A DNA stretch of 6,019 nucleotides. It comes from Acidobacteriota bacterium (lineage in GTDB: Bacteria > Actinomycetota > Acidimicrobiia > Acidimicrobiales > UBA8190). Made by a program: the position numbers and the translations under genes. The stretch spans positions 1-6,019 of the forward strand of contig JAGWNV010000168.1 in NCBI GenBank assembly GCA_028872975.1. The letters run 5' to 3'. Shown here in pieces: positions 1 through 5,992 of this stretch. Under the pieces are notes generated by a model. It searched no databases. It saw nothing but the letters and a program-made list of their open reading frames with translations, and was not told the origin of the DNA. Every line of letters starts with the position of its first letter. Position 1 is the stretch's first letter.

Positions 1-1
1 C

Positions 2-268
2 CGGAACGGCCGGCTGGCCGGGCAGGTGCGCGACGTCGCCTATCAGTCCCGGACCACGGACTTCTGGGGGAGCATGGAGGCGGTGGGTGGACGGTCCACC
101 TACGTCCTCGGAGGGGCCTTCAACTGCGGTAAGGGCCAGCCAGGCCAGGTGGCGCCGGTCAGCCACGGCTGCCCTTCGGCGCTGTTCCGATCCGTCCGGA
201 TCCTGAACGCCCGAAGTGAATCCGGGGCCGAGTCGCCGGTCGGGGGGTCGGAGGCGACCGGATCGTGA
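2..268 (+). CDS. tldD: TldD-family metallopeptidase subunit, C-terminal fragment (5' end outside window)
   Basis: The frame is open from the first bases of the window to the TGA at 266-268, giving the last 88 residues of a larger protein; the start lies upstream. The sequence reads as the end of a TldD-family protein: a DVAYQS...FW segment, then STYVLGGAFNCGKGQPGQ and a VSHGCPSALFR stretch. In E. coli TldD the cysteine of the matching CGK motif is a zinc ligand alongside two histidines of an HExxxH helix; here that cysteine is codon 125-127, while the helix would lie upstream, out of sight. TldD and TldE form a cytosolic peptidase that cleaves unfolded peptides in enterobacteria (microcin B17 leader, CcdA antitoxin); the substrate in actinobacteria is not known. 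The stop overlaps the start of the TldE partner by four bases (GTGA), so the two are almost surely co-translated. The last ~25 residues, rich in Ser, Gly and Glu, look like a disordered tail. Family call is firm; the substrate cannot be read from the sequence. Confidence 0.9.
   Translation, partial: RNGRLAGQVRDVAYQSRTTDFWGSMEAVGGRSTYVLGGAFNCGKGQPGQVAPVSHGCPSALFRSVRILNARSESGAESPVGGSEATGS
250..254 (+). promoter_or_regulatory. Ribosome binding site for the TldE-family gene
   Basis: GGAGG lies 10 bases upstream of the GTG at 265, inside the end of the tldD-like frame. It supports GTG 265 as the start and, with the 4-base stop/start overlap, suggests translational coupling. Confidence 0.6.
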
Positions 269-1671
269 CGGGCCGGCGCCTTCCCGAACCAGCCGAGGTC
301 GTCGAGCGGGCCCTGGGGCATTCCCGGGGAGAGGCCTGCATCGTCGTGGTGGAGGACCGAAGCGAGGTCGACAGCCGGTTTGCCAACAACACGACCACGA
401 CCAACGGCTGGCGACACCAGCGGCGGGTGGCCGCCGTGAGCATCCAGAAGGTGGCCGGGGGACTCGCCGTCGGTGCGGCCAGCCGGAGCGGGGACCCCGA
501 CCTCGAGGAGTTGGTCGCCGCCGCCGAGGCCGACGCCCGGAGTGCCCCGGTCGCTCAGGACGCCGCCCCGCTCGTCGAGGCGGCCGGCGGCCCGAGGTCA
601 GGGGGAAGCCCGCTCGAGGAGCCCCCGGGAACGGCCGACCCCGCCATGCTGGCCCCGGTCCTCGAGGACCTCGCTGCCGCCTTCGACCGGGCCCGTTCGG
701 CCGGGCACGTGCTGGCCGGGTTCGTCACCCACACGATCGAGACCTCCTACCTGGGAACGACGAGCGGGATCCGACTGCGCCATGCGCAGCCGACGGGATC
801 CGCCGAGCTCGTCGCCAGGAGCCCCGACGGGTCCCGGTCGGCCTGGGCCGGATCGGGGATGGCCGCTCCCGAACAGGTCGACTTGCCCGCCATGCACCGG
901 AGCCTCGAGCAGCGCCTCGCCTGGGCCTCCCGGCGGATCGACCTCCCTGCCGGTCGGTACGAGACGATCCTGCCCCCCGATGCCACCGCCGACCTCATGG
1001 TCTTCCTCTACGAGGACCTCTCCGGGCGCGACGCCGAGGACGGCCGGAGCGTCTTCTCGGCGCCCGGCGGTGGGACCAAGGTGGGCGGGGCCCTGAGCGA
1101 CCTTCCCCTCGAGCTCAGAAGCGACCCGGGGGAGCCGGGCGTGCAGTGCGCGCCGTTCCTCGTCACCACCGCCTCGTCGAGCGACGTCTCGGTGTTCGAC
1201 AACGGGATGGCCCTCGAGAGGACCGTTTGGATCGAAGGCGGCAGGCTCCGACGGCTCTTCTACCACCGGGCCGCCGCCGCCCGGTCGGGCGTGGCGGCCG
1301 CCGCGCCGATCGACAACCTCGTCCTGGAGCTGCCCGGTGCGACCGGGTCGGTCGAGGAGATGATCGGCCGGACACGGCGGGGGCTGCTCCTCACCTGTCT
1401 CTGGTACGTCCGGACCGTCGACCCCGTCACGGCCCTCCTCACCGGGCTCACCCGGGACGGCGTCTACCTCGTCGAGGACGGTGAGGTGGTCGGTGCGGTC
1501 AACAACTTCCGGTTCAACGAGAGCCCCGTCGACCTCCTACGGCGCCTCACCGAGGTGGGGGCCTCCACGCGAGCCTTCCCCCGGGAGTCCGGGGAGTGGA
1601 TGAACCGGACGGTGATGCCCCCGGTCCGGGTGGCGGACTTCAACATGAGCACGGTGAGCCCGGCCACCTGA
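265..1671 (+). CDS. pmbA: TldE/PmbA-family protein, partner of the TldD-like subunit
   Basis: This 468-residue protein is the full length expected for an actinobacterial TldE/PmbA homologue. Recognisable segments, in order: an N-terminal domain with the SRFANNTTTTNGW strand region (residues 37-49); the GRSVFSAPGGGTKVGG segment (260-275); SVFDNGMALERTVWIEGGRLRRLFYHR (309-335); and the C-terminal LLLTCLWYVRTVDPVTALLTGLTRDGVYLVEDGEVVGAVNNFRFNESP core (375-421), closing with MPPVRVADFNMSTVS. No HExxH-type metal site is present, which fits TldE: in the E. coli heterodimer only TldD carries zinc. A Gly/Pro/Ser-rich stretch at about residues 108-124 looks like a loop or small insertion. The GTG start is chosen for the GGAGG upstream and the GTGA overlap with the tldD-like stop. 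It converges on serC and probably shares no function with the serine genes. Role inferred: non-catalytic subunit of a cytosolic peptidase with unknown substrate. Confidence 0.9.
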   Translation: MTGRRLPEPAEVVERALGHSRGEACIVVVEDRSEVDSRFANNTTTTNGWRHQRRVAAVSIQKVAGGLAVGAASRSGDPDLEELVAAAEADARSAPVAQDAAPLVEAAGGPRSGGSPLEEPPGTADPAMLAPVLEDLAAAFDRARSAGHVLAGFVTHTIETSYLGTTSGIRLRHAQPTGSAELVARSPDGSRSAWAGSGMAAPEQVDLPAMHRSLEQRLAWASRRIDLPAGRYETILPPDATADLMVFLYEDLSGRDAEDGRSVFSAPGGGTKVGGALSDLPLELRSDPGEPGVQCAPFLVTTASSSDVSVFDNGMALERTVWIEGGRLRRLFYHRAAAARSGVAAAAPIDNLVLELPGATGSVEEMIGRTRRGLLLTCLWYVRTVDPVTALLTGLTRDGVYLVEDGEVVGAVNNFRFNESPVDLLRRLTEVGASTRAFPRESGEWMNRTVMPPVRVADFNMSTVSPAT

Positions 1672-1695
1672 GGGGCGTCGGTCGGAGAGCTCCTG

Positions 1696-1710
1696 CGGGC
1701 CGAGGGCCCG
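1696..1710. terminator. GC hairpin between convergent genes, possible bidirectional terminator
   Basis: CGGGCC and GGCCCG form a perfect 6-bp stem around a GAG loop, in the 42-base gap between the tldE-like stop (1669-1671) and the serC stop (1714-1716). There is no T-run on either strand, so it is not a classical intrinsic terminator. Such short GC stems are frequent by chance in DNA of this composition; the placement is the main argument. Confidence 0.3.
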
Positions 1711-1713
1711 GTG

Positions 1714-2889
1714 TCAGTCGGCGAGGGCGCCCACTACGTGGGTGATGCAGGCGCAGAGGGCGGCCACGTCCTCCGGATCGATGGCGGGGAACATCGCCAC
1801 CCGGAGCTGGTTCCGGCCGAGCTTCCGGTAGGGCTCGGTGTCGACGATGCCGTTGGCACGGAGGACCTTCGCCACGGCGGTGGCGTCGACGGCGTCGACG
1901 AAGTCGACGGTGCCCACCACGTGGCTGCGCTCCGAGGGCTTGCCTACGAATGGCGTGGCGAAGTCCGACTGGTCGGCCCAGGTATAGAGGATCTCGGCCG
2001 ACCGGTCGCAGCGGCCCGCCGACCACTCGAGGCCGCCGCCGGCGAGCATCCAGTCGACCTGCTCGGCGAAGAGGAGGAGGGTGGCGAGGGCGGGGGTGTT
2101 GTAGGTCTGGTCGAGCCTGGAGTTCTCCACGGCGATGCCGAGGTCGAGCGAGGCCGGCACCCAGCGGCCCCCCGACCCGATCCGCTCCACCCGGTCCAGC
2201 GCCGCCGGCGACAAGGCTGCGACCCAGAGGCCACCGTCGGAAGCGAAGCACTTCTGGGGTGCGAAGTAGTAGACGTCGAACTGGCTGGGGTCGACTCGGA
2301 GACCCCCCGCCGCCGAGGTGGCGTCCACGGCCACGAGCCCGCCGCCGTCGGCCGGCAGGGCCGCCCCGTCGGGCCGGCGGATCTCCATCATCACGCCGGT
2401 GGAGGTCTCGTTGTGGGTGAGGGCGTAGAGGTCGACGTCCGGCCGGGCCAGCGCCTCGGGGTGGGTGCCAGCCGGCGACTCGATCACCTCGGGGTCGCCG
2501 AGATGGGGCGCGGCGGCGACGGCCTTGGCGAATTTCGAGGAGAACTCGCCGAAGGAGAGGTGCTGGCTTCGGCGGTCGACGAGGCAGAAGGTGGCCACGT
2601 CCCAGAAGGTGGTCGTACCGCCGTTGCCGAGGACGATCTCGTAGTCCTCGGGGAGGGAGAGGAGCTCGGCGAGGCCCCGCCGGAGCCGGCCCACGAGGGA
2701 CCGGACCGGCGCTTGGCGGTGGCTGGTCCCCAGGTAGGTGGTGCCGGCCGCGGCGAGGGCGGTGACCTGTTCGGGACGGACCTTGGAGGGGCCGCTGCCG
2801 AAGCGGCCGTCGGAGGGCTTGAGGGCGTCGGGGATCCGGATGTCGGGGGGAGCGGGGCGGTCGGCGGCATTCGTCACGTGTGCAAGCAT
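1714..2889 (-). CDS. serC: Phosphoserine aminotransferase SerC (actinobacterial type)
   Basis: SerC is a cytosolic PLP enzyme that converts 3-phosphohydroxypyruvate plus glutamate to O-phosphoserine and 2-oxoglutarate, the second step of serine synthesis. From the ATG at 2889 it is 391 residues, close to the actinobacterial family. Visible landmarks: DGRFGSGPSKVRPEQ near the N-terminus (about 27-41), GTSHRQAPV (54-62), GNGGTTTFWD (88-97), HNETSTG (159-165), VDATSAAGG (188-196) with the PLP-ring Asp189, the Schiff-base Lys213 in YYFAPQKCFASDGG, QTYNTPA (261-267), and the C-terminal GIVDTEPYRKLGRNQLRVAMFP (347-368). These match the M. tuberculosis SerC pattern very closely, as I recall that sequence. 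The residue after the lysine is Cys rather than the Asn of the mycobacterial enzyme. Start choice is open: ATG 2898 would leave its GGGGGA only 2 bases away, ATG 2889 has it 11 bases away, and GTG 2877 (387 residues) has no visible site. It is divergent from the aminotransferase-serA pair, so the first two serine steps share one control region. Confidence 0.96.
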   Translation of the reverse strand: MLAHVTNAADRPAPPDIRIPDALKPSDGRFGSGPSKVRPEQVTALAAAGTTYLGTSHRQAPVRSLVGRLRRGLAELLSLPEDYEIVLGNGGTTTFWDVATFCLVDRRSQHLSFGEFSSKFAKAVAAAPHLGDPEVIESPAGTHPEALARPDVDLYALTHNETSTGVMMEIRRPDGAALPADGGGLVAVDATSAAGGLRVDPSQFDVYYFAPQKCFASDGGLWVAALSPAALDRVERIGSGGRWVPASLDLGIAVENSRLDQTYNTPALATLLLFAEQVDWMLAGGGLEWSAGRCDRSAEILYTWADQSDFATPFVGKPSERSHVVGTVDFVDAVDATAVAKVLRANGIVDTEPYRKLGRNQLRVAMFPAIDPEDVAALCACITHVVGALAD

Positions 2890-2899
2890 GGCAGCCATG
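2887..2899. repeat. 13-bp palindrome with an ATG on each strand at the divergent junction
   Basis: CATGGC-A-GCCATG is a perfect 6-bp inverted repeat around one base. It gives minus-strand ATGs at 2889 and 2898 (both in the serC frame) and plus-strand ATGs at 2888 and 2897 (both in the aminotransferase frame). It lies at or just upstream of the serC start. It could be an operator half-site pair, or simply the result of start-codon-like sequence on both strands. Confidence 0.45.
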
Positions 2900-2953
2900 G
2901 TCCCCCGGCGCGAATCGCCAGCGGCAGCGCCGCGGACCGCCGGGGCGCGCCGC
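2890..2953. promoter_or_regulatory. Presumed divergent promoter region of serC and the aminotransferase-serA unit
   Basis: With the starts chosen here, 64 bases separate the two divergent genes, and both transcripts must begin in or near this stretch or inside the opposing gene. I see no convincing -35/-10 pair on either strand. It holds a 5-bp inverted repeat, GCGGC-AGC-GCCGC (2921-2933), and the 8-bp palindrome GGCGCGCC (2944-2951); a CACGTG palindrome lies just outside, at 2875-2880, inside serC. Read as plus-strand codons from 2888, four of 22 end in A, more than in the downstream gene, which argues that it is not coding. Regulatory role is inferred from position only. Confidence 0.4.
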
Positions 2954-4144
2954 GTGTCGGGCCGGGTGGCGGCGGTGTCGCCGTCGGCCACCCTGGCGGT
3001 CGACGCCAAGGCCAAGGCGCTCGCCGCGGCGGGGGAGGACGTGATCGGGTTCGGGGCCGGGGAGCCCGACTTCCCCACGCCCGACCCGATCGTGGCCGCC
3101 GCCGAGGAGGCCTGCCGGCTCCCCCTGAACCACCACTACACGGCCACGCCTGGCCTGGGGGCCCTGCGGGAGGCCATCGCCGAGAAGACCACCCGGGACT
3201 CGGGCTTCGAGGTGGCCGCCGCCCAGGTCGTCGTCACGAACGGCGCCAAGCAGGCGGTCTACGAGACCTTCATGGCCCTCCTCGACCCCGGTGACGAGGT
3301 GCTCGTGCCGGCGCCCTACTGGACCACCTATCCCGAGGCCATCGCCCTCGCCGGCGGCGTCCCGGTGGCGGTCGAGACCGAGGAGTCCACCGGCTTCCAC
3401 CTCACCGTCGAGGCCCTCGACCGGGCCCTGACGGCGGCGACGAAGGTCCTCCTCTTCGTGTCCCCCAACAATCCGACGGGTGCGGTGTGCACGCCGGAGG
3501 AGGTCCGGGAGATCGGCCGGTGGGCAGCCGAGCAGGGGCTGTGGGTCGTGACCGACGAGATCTATGAGCACCTCGTCTACGGGGGCCGGACCTTCACGTC
3601 GATGCCGGGCGCGGTGCCAGAGCTCGCCGAGCGGTGCGTCGTCATCAACGGGGTCGCCAAGACCTACGCCATGACCGGCTGGCGGGTGGGCTGGCTGGTG
3701 GCGCCCCGGGACGTGGCCGAGGCGGTCTCGAACCTCCAGTCCCACTCCTGCGGGAACGTCGACAACGTCGCCCAGCAGGCGGCGCTGGTCGCCCTCACCG
3801 GGCCCATGGGCACCGTGGCGGCCATGCGAGAGGTCTTCGACCGCCGCCGGGTGACCATGCACCAGATGCTCTCGGAGTGCGAGGGGGTCAACTGCATGGA
3901 GCCCGAGGGAGCCTTCTACGCCTTCCCGTCGGTGAAGGGGCTCTACGGGCGCAGGCTGGGAGGCCGGTTGGTGGAGAGCTCCCTCGACGTGGTGGAGGCC
4001 GCCATCGAACAGGTCCGGGTGGCGGTGGTGCCCGGGGAGGCCTTCGGCGCCGTGGGCTACCTCCGGCTCTCCTACGCGCTGTCGGACGAATCGCTCGTCG
4101 AAGGTGTCTCGCGGTTGGCGAAGCTGTTCGCCATGGCCGAGTGA
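2954..4144 (+). CDS. Class I PLP-dependent aminotransferase, probably aspartate aminotransferase (1-beta type)
   Basis: The enzyme should move an amino group between aspartate/oxaloacetate and glutamate/2-oxoglutarate in the cytosol. From GTG 2954 it has 396 residues. Landmarks: VSPSATLAVDAKAKAL (8-23), FGAGEPDFPTP (33-43), YTATPGL (62-68), VTNGAKQAV (95-103), PYWTTYPE (121-128), SPNNPTGAV (170-178), VTDEIYEHLVYGG (199-211) with the PLP Asp201 and Tyr204, Schiff-base Lys236 in GVAKTYAMTGWRVGW, and YLRLSYA with the substrate-carboxylate Arg371. Lys99 in NGAKQ matches the lysine that contacts the distal carboxylate in Thermus AspAT, which supports dicarboxylic substrates; prephenate or a related acid is possible. 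The usual T/S-S-N/P loop after the lysine reads SHSCGNVDNVAQ (263-273). In-frame ATGs at 2888 and 2897 would add 22 or 19 residues with no ribosome site and more A-ending codons; Thermus-like length and the PSAT spacing favour GTG 2954, itself with only a weak GGGG upstream. serA follows after 12 bases, so they form an operon. Confidence 0.93.
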   Translation: MSGRVAAVSPSATLAVDAKAKALAAAGEDVIGFGAGEPDFPTPDPIVAAAEEACRLPLNHHYTATPGLGALREAIAEKTTRDSGFEVAAAQVVVTNGAKQAVYETFMALLDPGDEVLVPAPYWTTYPEAIALAGGVPVAVETEESTGFHLTVEALDRALTAATKVLLFVSPNNPTGAVCTPEEVREIGRWAAEQGLWVVTDEIYEHLVYGGRTFTSMPGAVPELAERCVVINGVAKTYAMTGWRVGWLVAPRDVAEAVSNLQSHSCGNVDNVAQQAALVALTGPMGTVAAMREVFDRRRVTMHQMLSECEGVNCMEPEGAFYAFPSVKGLYGRRLGGRLVESSLDVVEAAIEQVRVAVVPGEAFGAVGYLRLSYALSDESLVEGVSRLAKLFAMAE

Positions 4145-4156
4145 GGGCGGGCTGAG

Positions 4157-5725
4157 ATGACCCGGGTGCTGGTGACCGAGAAGCTGGCGGAACGGGGGCT
4201 CGAACTGCTCCGGGCCGCCGGGCACGAAGTCGACGTGCGCCTCGAGCTCTCCCCCGAGGAGTTGCTCGAGGCCGTGAGGGGCGCCCATGCCCTCGTCATC
4301 AGGTCCGCCACCCAGGTGACCGACGAGGTGCTGGCAGCCGGGTCGGACCTCGTCGCCGTCGGACGGGCTGGGATCGGTCTCGACAACGTGGACGTCGAAG
4401 CCGCCACCCGCCGGGGGGTCATGGTGGTGAACGCCCCCCAGTCGAACATCCTCTCGGCGGCCGAGCACACGATGGCCCTCCTCCTGGCCCAGGCCCGGAA
4501 CGTGCCCCAGGCCCACGCCGGCCTGGTGGGGGGGAAGTGGGAGCGGTCGAAGTGGGAGGGGGTCGAGCTCCACGGCAAGACCCTCGGCGTGGTGGGTCTG
4601 GGGCGGATCGGTGCCCTCGTCGCCCAGCGGGCACTCGCCTTCGGGATGCGGCTGTGCGCCTACGACCCTTATGTCTCGGCCGAGCGGGCCCGGCAGATGG
4701 GTGTCGAGCTGCTCGGGCTCGACGAGCTCATGGCCGAGTCGGACTTCGTCACGATCCATCTCCCCAAGACGCCGGAGACGGCCGGGCTGATCGGCCGGGA
4801 CGTCCTGGCCAAGGCCAAGCCCGGGATCCGGATCGTGAACGCAGCCAGGGGGGGCATCCTCGACGAGGAGGCCCTGCTCGAGGCGCTCCGGTCCGGACAT
4901 GCCGGCGGTGCCGCCCTCGACGTCTACTCCTCGGAGCCCTGCACCGATTCGCCCCTCTTCTCCCTCCCCAACGTCGTCGTCACTCCCCACCTCGGCGCCT
5001 CGACCCACGAGGCCCAGGACAAGGCCGGCGTCACGATCGCCGAGCAGGTCATCCTCGCCCTCGCCGGCGACTTCGTCCCCTTCGCCGTCAACGTGGCGGC
5101 CACCGAGGTCCCCGAGTCGGTCCGTCCCTTCCTTCCCCTGGCGGAGCAGCTGGGCCGGACGTTCGCCTGCCTGAACGACGGGATCCCCGACCGGCTCGAG
5201 GTGGAGTTCCAGGGCGGTCTCGCCGGGGCCGGCACCGACATCCTCACCCTGGCCGTGTTGAAGGGGGTCTTCGCCGCCGGGACCGAGGAGCCGGTGTCCT
5301 ACGTGAACGCCCCCCAGCTCGCCGCCGAGCGGGGCCTCGAGGTCAGGGAGTCCCGGTCGGTGACCACCCGGGAGTACGTGAACCTGATCAGCCTCCGATC
5401 GACCGAGCACTCCCTGGCGGGGACCCTCTCGGGGCACCGGTCGGAGCCCCGGATCGTGCTCGTGGACGACCACGTCGTGGAAGTGCCGCCCGCCGAGAAC
5501 ATGCTCGTGGTCAGAAACGACGACCGGCCGGGGATGATTGGCGTCGTCGGGACTGCCCTCGGGGAGGCGGGGGTGTCGATCTCGTCGATGGCGGTGGGGC
5601 CGTCACGGACGGGCAACACGGCGCTCATGGTCCTCTCCACCGACCGGAGCGTCCCCGACGACACCTTCGCCCTGTTGCAGGCGAACGAGGGGATCCTCGA
5701 CATCCACAGGATCACGTCGGTCTGA
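4157..5725 (+). CDS. serA: D-3-phosphoglycerate dehydrogenase SerA, long form with ASB and ACT domains
   Basis: SerA oxidises 3-phosphoglycerate to 3-phosphohydroxypyruvate with NAD, the committed step of serine synthesis, in the cytosol. The 522 residues match the long actinobacterial form (about 530). Residues 1-100 and 285-315 form the substrate domain, with GRAGIGLDNVD (69-79) and NAPQSNILSAAEH (92-104). The NAD-binding fold at about 101-284 has GLGRIG (147-152) and Asp170 after the next strand. Catalytic residues are Arg231 (NAARGG), Glu260 (YSSEP) and His278 (PHLGAST). An allosteric substrate-binding (ASB) domain spans about 318-445, and an ACT domain about 448-521 with NDDRPGMIGVVGTALGEAGVSI. 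In the mycobacterial enzyme these two domains mediate feedback inhibition by serine, so the same is likely here. The ATG has GAGGG (4143-4147) nine bases upstream, overlapping the aminotransferase stop codon, which suggests coupled translation. No key residue is missing. Confidence 0.97.
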   Translation: MTRVLVTEKLAERGLELLRAAGHEVDVRLELSPEELLEAVRGAHALVIRSATQVTDEVLAAGSDLVAVGRAGIGLDNVDVEAATRRGVMVVNAPQSNILSAAEHTMALLLAQARNVPQAHAGLVGGKWERSKWEGVELHGKTLGVVGLGRIGALVAQRALAFGMRLCAYDPYVSAERARQMGVELLGLDELMAESDFVTIHLPKTPETAGLIGRDVLAKAKPGIRIVNAARGGILDEEALLEALRSGHAGGAALDVYSSEPCTDSPLFSLPNVVVTPHLGASTHEAQDKAGVTIAEQVILALAGDFVPFAVNVAATEVPESVRPFLPLAEQLGRTFACLNDGIPDRLEVEFQGGLAGAGTDILTLAVLKGVFAAGTEEPVSYVNAPQLAAERGLEVRESRSVTTREYVNLISLRSTEHSLAGTLSGHRSEPRIVLVDDHVVEVPPAENMLVVRNDDRPGMIGVVGTALGEAGVSISSMAVGPSRTGNTALMVLSTDRSVPDDTFALLQANEGILDIHRITSV

Positions 5726-5731
5726 CCGACG

Positions 5732-5748
5732 CGGCCCCGTGGGCGCCG
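5732..5748. terminator. Imperfect GC hairpin between serA and the convergent small gene
   Basis: CGGC (5732-5735) pairs with GCCG (5745-5748). Inside it, CC can pair with GG around a CGTG loop, with one bulged C at 5744. It lies in the 29-base gap between two convergent stop codons. No T-run follows on either strand, so termination is a guess from placement. Confidence 0.25.
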
Positions 5749-5754
5749 GCAGGC

Positions 5755-5982
5755 TCAGTGCTCGCCCGTCTCCGGGCGCTGGGGGGCCTGGGGCACCGGG
5801 GGCCAGGAGTCGAAGCTGAGCGGCGTCCGCCGGGAGCCGTTGGCCGAGGCACCGTCGGTCGCGACGGCGGGCTCGCCGGCGGCACGGCCGAGGAGGGCCC
5901 GGACCAGCCAGGCTGCACCGGCGGCGGCGCCGGCACCGAGGACGAGCCGGAGCATCGCCCGCAGGAGCCTTCCCAGCCGCAT
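5755..5982 (-). CDS. Small single-pass membrane protein of unknown function
   Basis: The 75-residue product has a short basic N-terminus (Arg at 2, 5, 8 and 12) and then one hydrophobic segment, about residues 10-31, rich in Leu, Ala and Gly: either a membrane anchor with the tail facing out or an uncleaved signal. A Ser/Ala/Gly linker (about 35-52) and a Pro-rich tail follow. Within the tail, SFDSWPPVPQAP (56-67) is compact and looks like a motif that is kept for a reason. I do not recognise the family and assign no function. The ATG has a strong GGGAGG four bases upstream, a little close. The frame stays open to the window edge, so a longer N-terminus cannot be fully excluded, though no ATG or GTG lies in the visible part. 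It converges on serA with 29 bases between stops. Codons are G/C-ending like the neighbours, and the ribosome site together with the protein's sensible architecture supports a real gene. Confidence 0.7.
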   Translation of the reverse strand: MRLGRLLRAMLRLVLGAGAAAGAAWLVRALLGRAAGEPAVATDGASANGSRRTPLSFDSWPPVPQAPQRPETGEH

Positions 5983-5986
5983 CGTG

Positions 5987-5992
5987 CCTCCC
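5987..5992 (-). promoter_or_regulatory. Ribosome binding site for the small membrane protein
   Basis: On the minus strand, GGGAGG lies four bases upstream of the ATG at 5982. It is the clearest Shine-Dalgarno sequence in the window and is a main reason for accepting this short gene. The remaining bases to the window end (5993-6019) show no promoter I can recognise. Confidence 0.55.

Noticed and set aside
216..1484. A 422-codon plus-strand frame overlapping the TldE-like gene
   Set aside because: The product is mostly Arg, Gly and Pro, typical of an out-of-frame reading of GC-rich coding DNA. The overlapping TldE frame has clear family motifs.
2944..2951. GGCGCGCC 8-bp palindrome as an operator
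   Set aside because: Fully GC palindromes of this size arise often by chance at this base composition, and nothing else around it supports a binding site.
2738..2953. N-terminal extension of the aminotransferase up to ATG 2738
   Set aside because: Most of it would run antisense through the conserved N-terminus of serC, and the extra residues match nothing in the family. Starts at 2888 or 2897 remain possible but less likely than GTG 2954.
1714..3078. serC extended to a start at 3078
   Set aside because: The added 63 residues run antisense to the conserved start of the aminotransferase (PSATLAVDAKAKAL region), and the family begins near the DGRFGSGPSK motif with only a short lead.
1711..3294. 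A 527-codon open frame on the plus strand opposite serC
   Set aside because: It is antisense to a clear serC, has low-complexity Gly/Val/Glu/Arg composition and shows no family motif. High third-position GC explains it.
1640..5473. A 1277-codon open frame on the minus strand across serC, the aminotransferase and most of serA
   Set aside because: Over the plus-strand genes it is the exact codon-for-codon antisense frame. A stop there needs TTA, CTA or TCA in the real gene, all A-ending and nearly absent in this high-GC DNA. The product is a Gly/Arg/Asp/His-rich string with no recognisable domain, while the sense genes are fully conserved enzymes.
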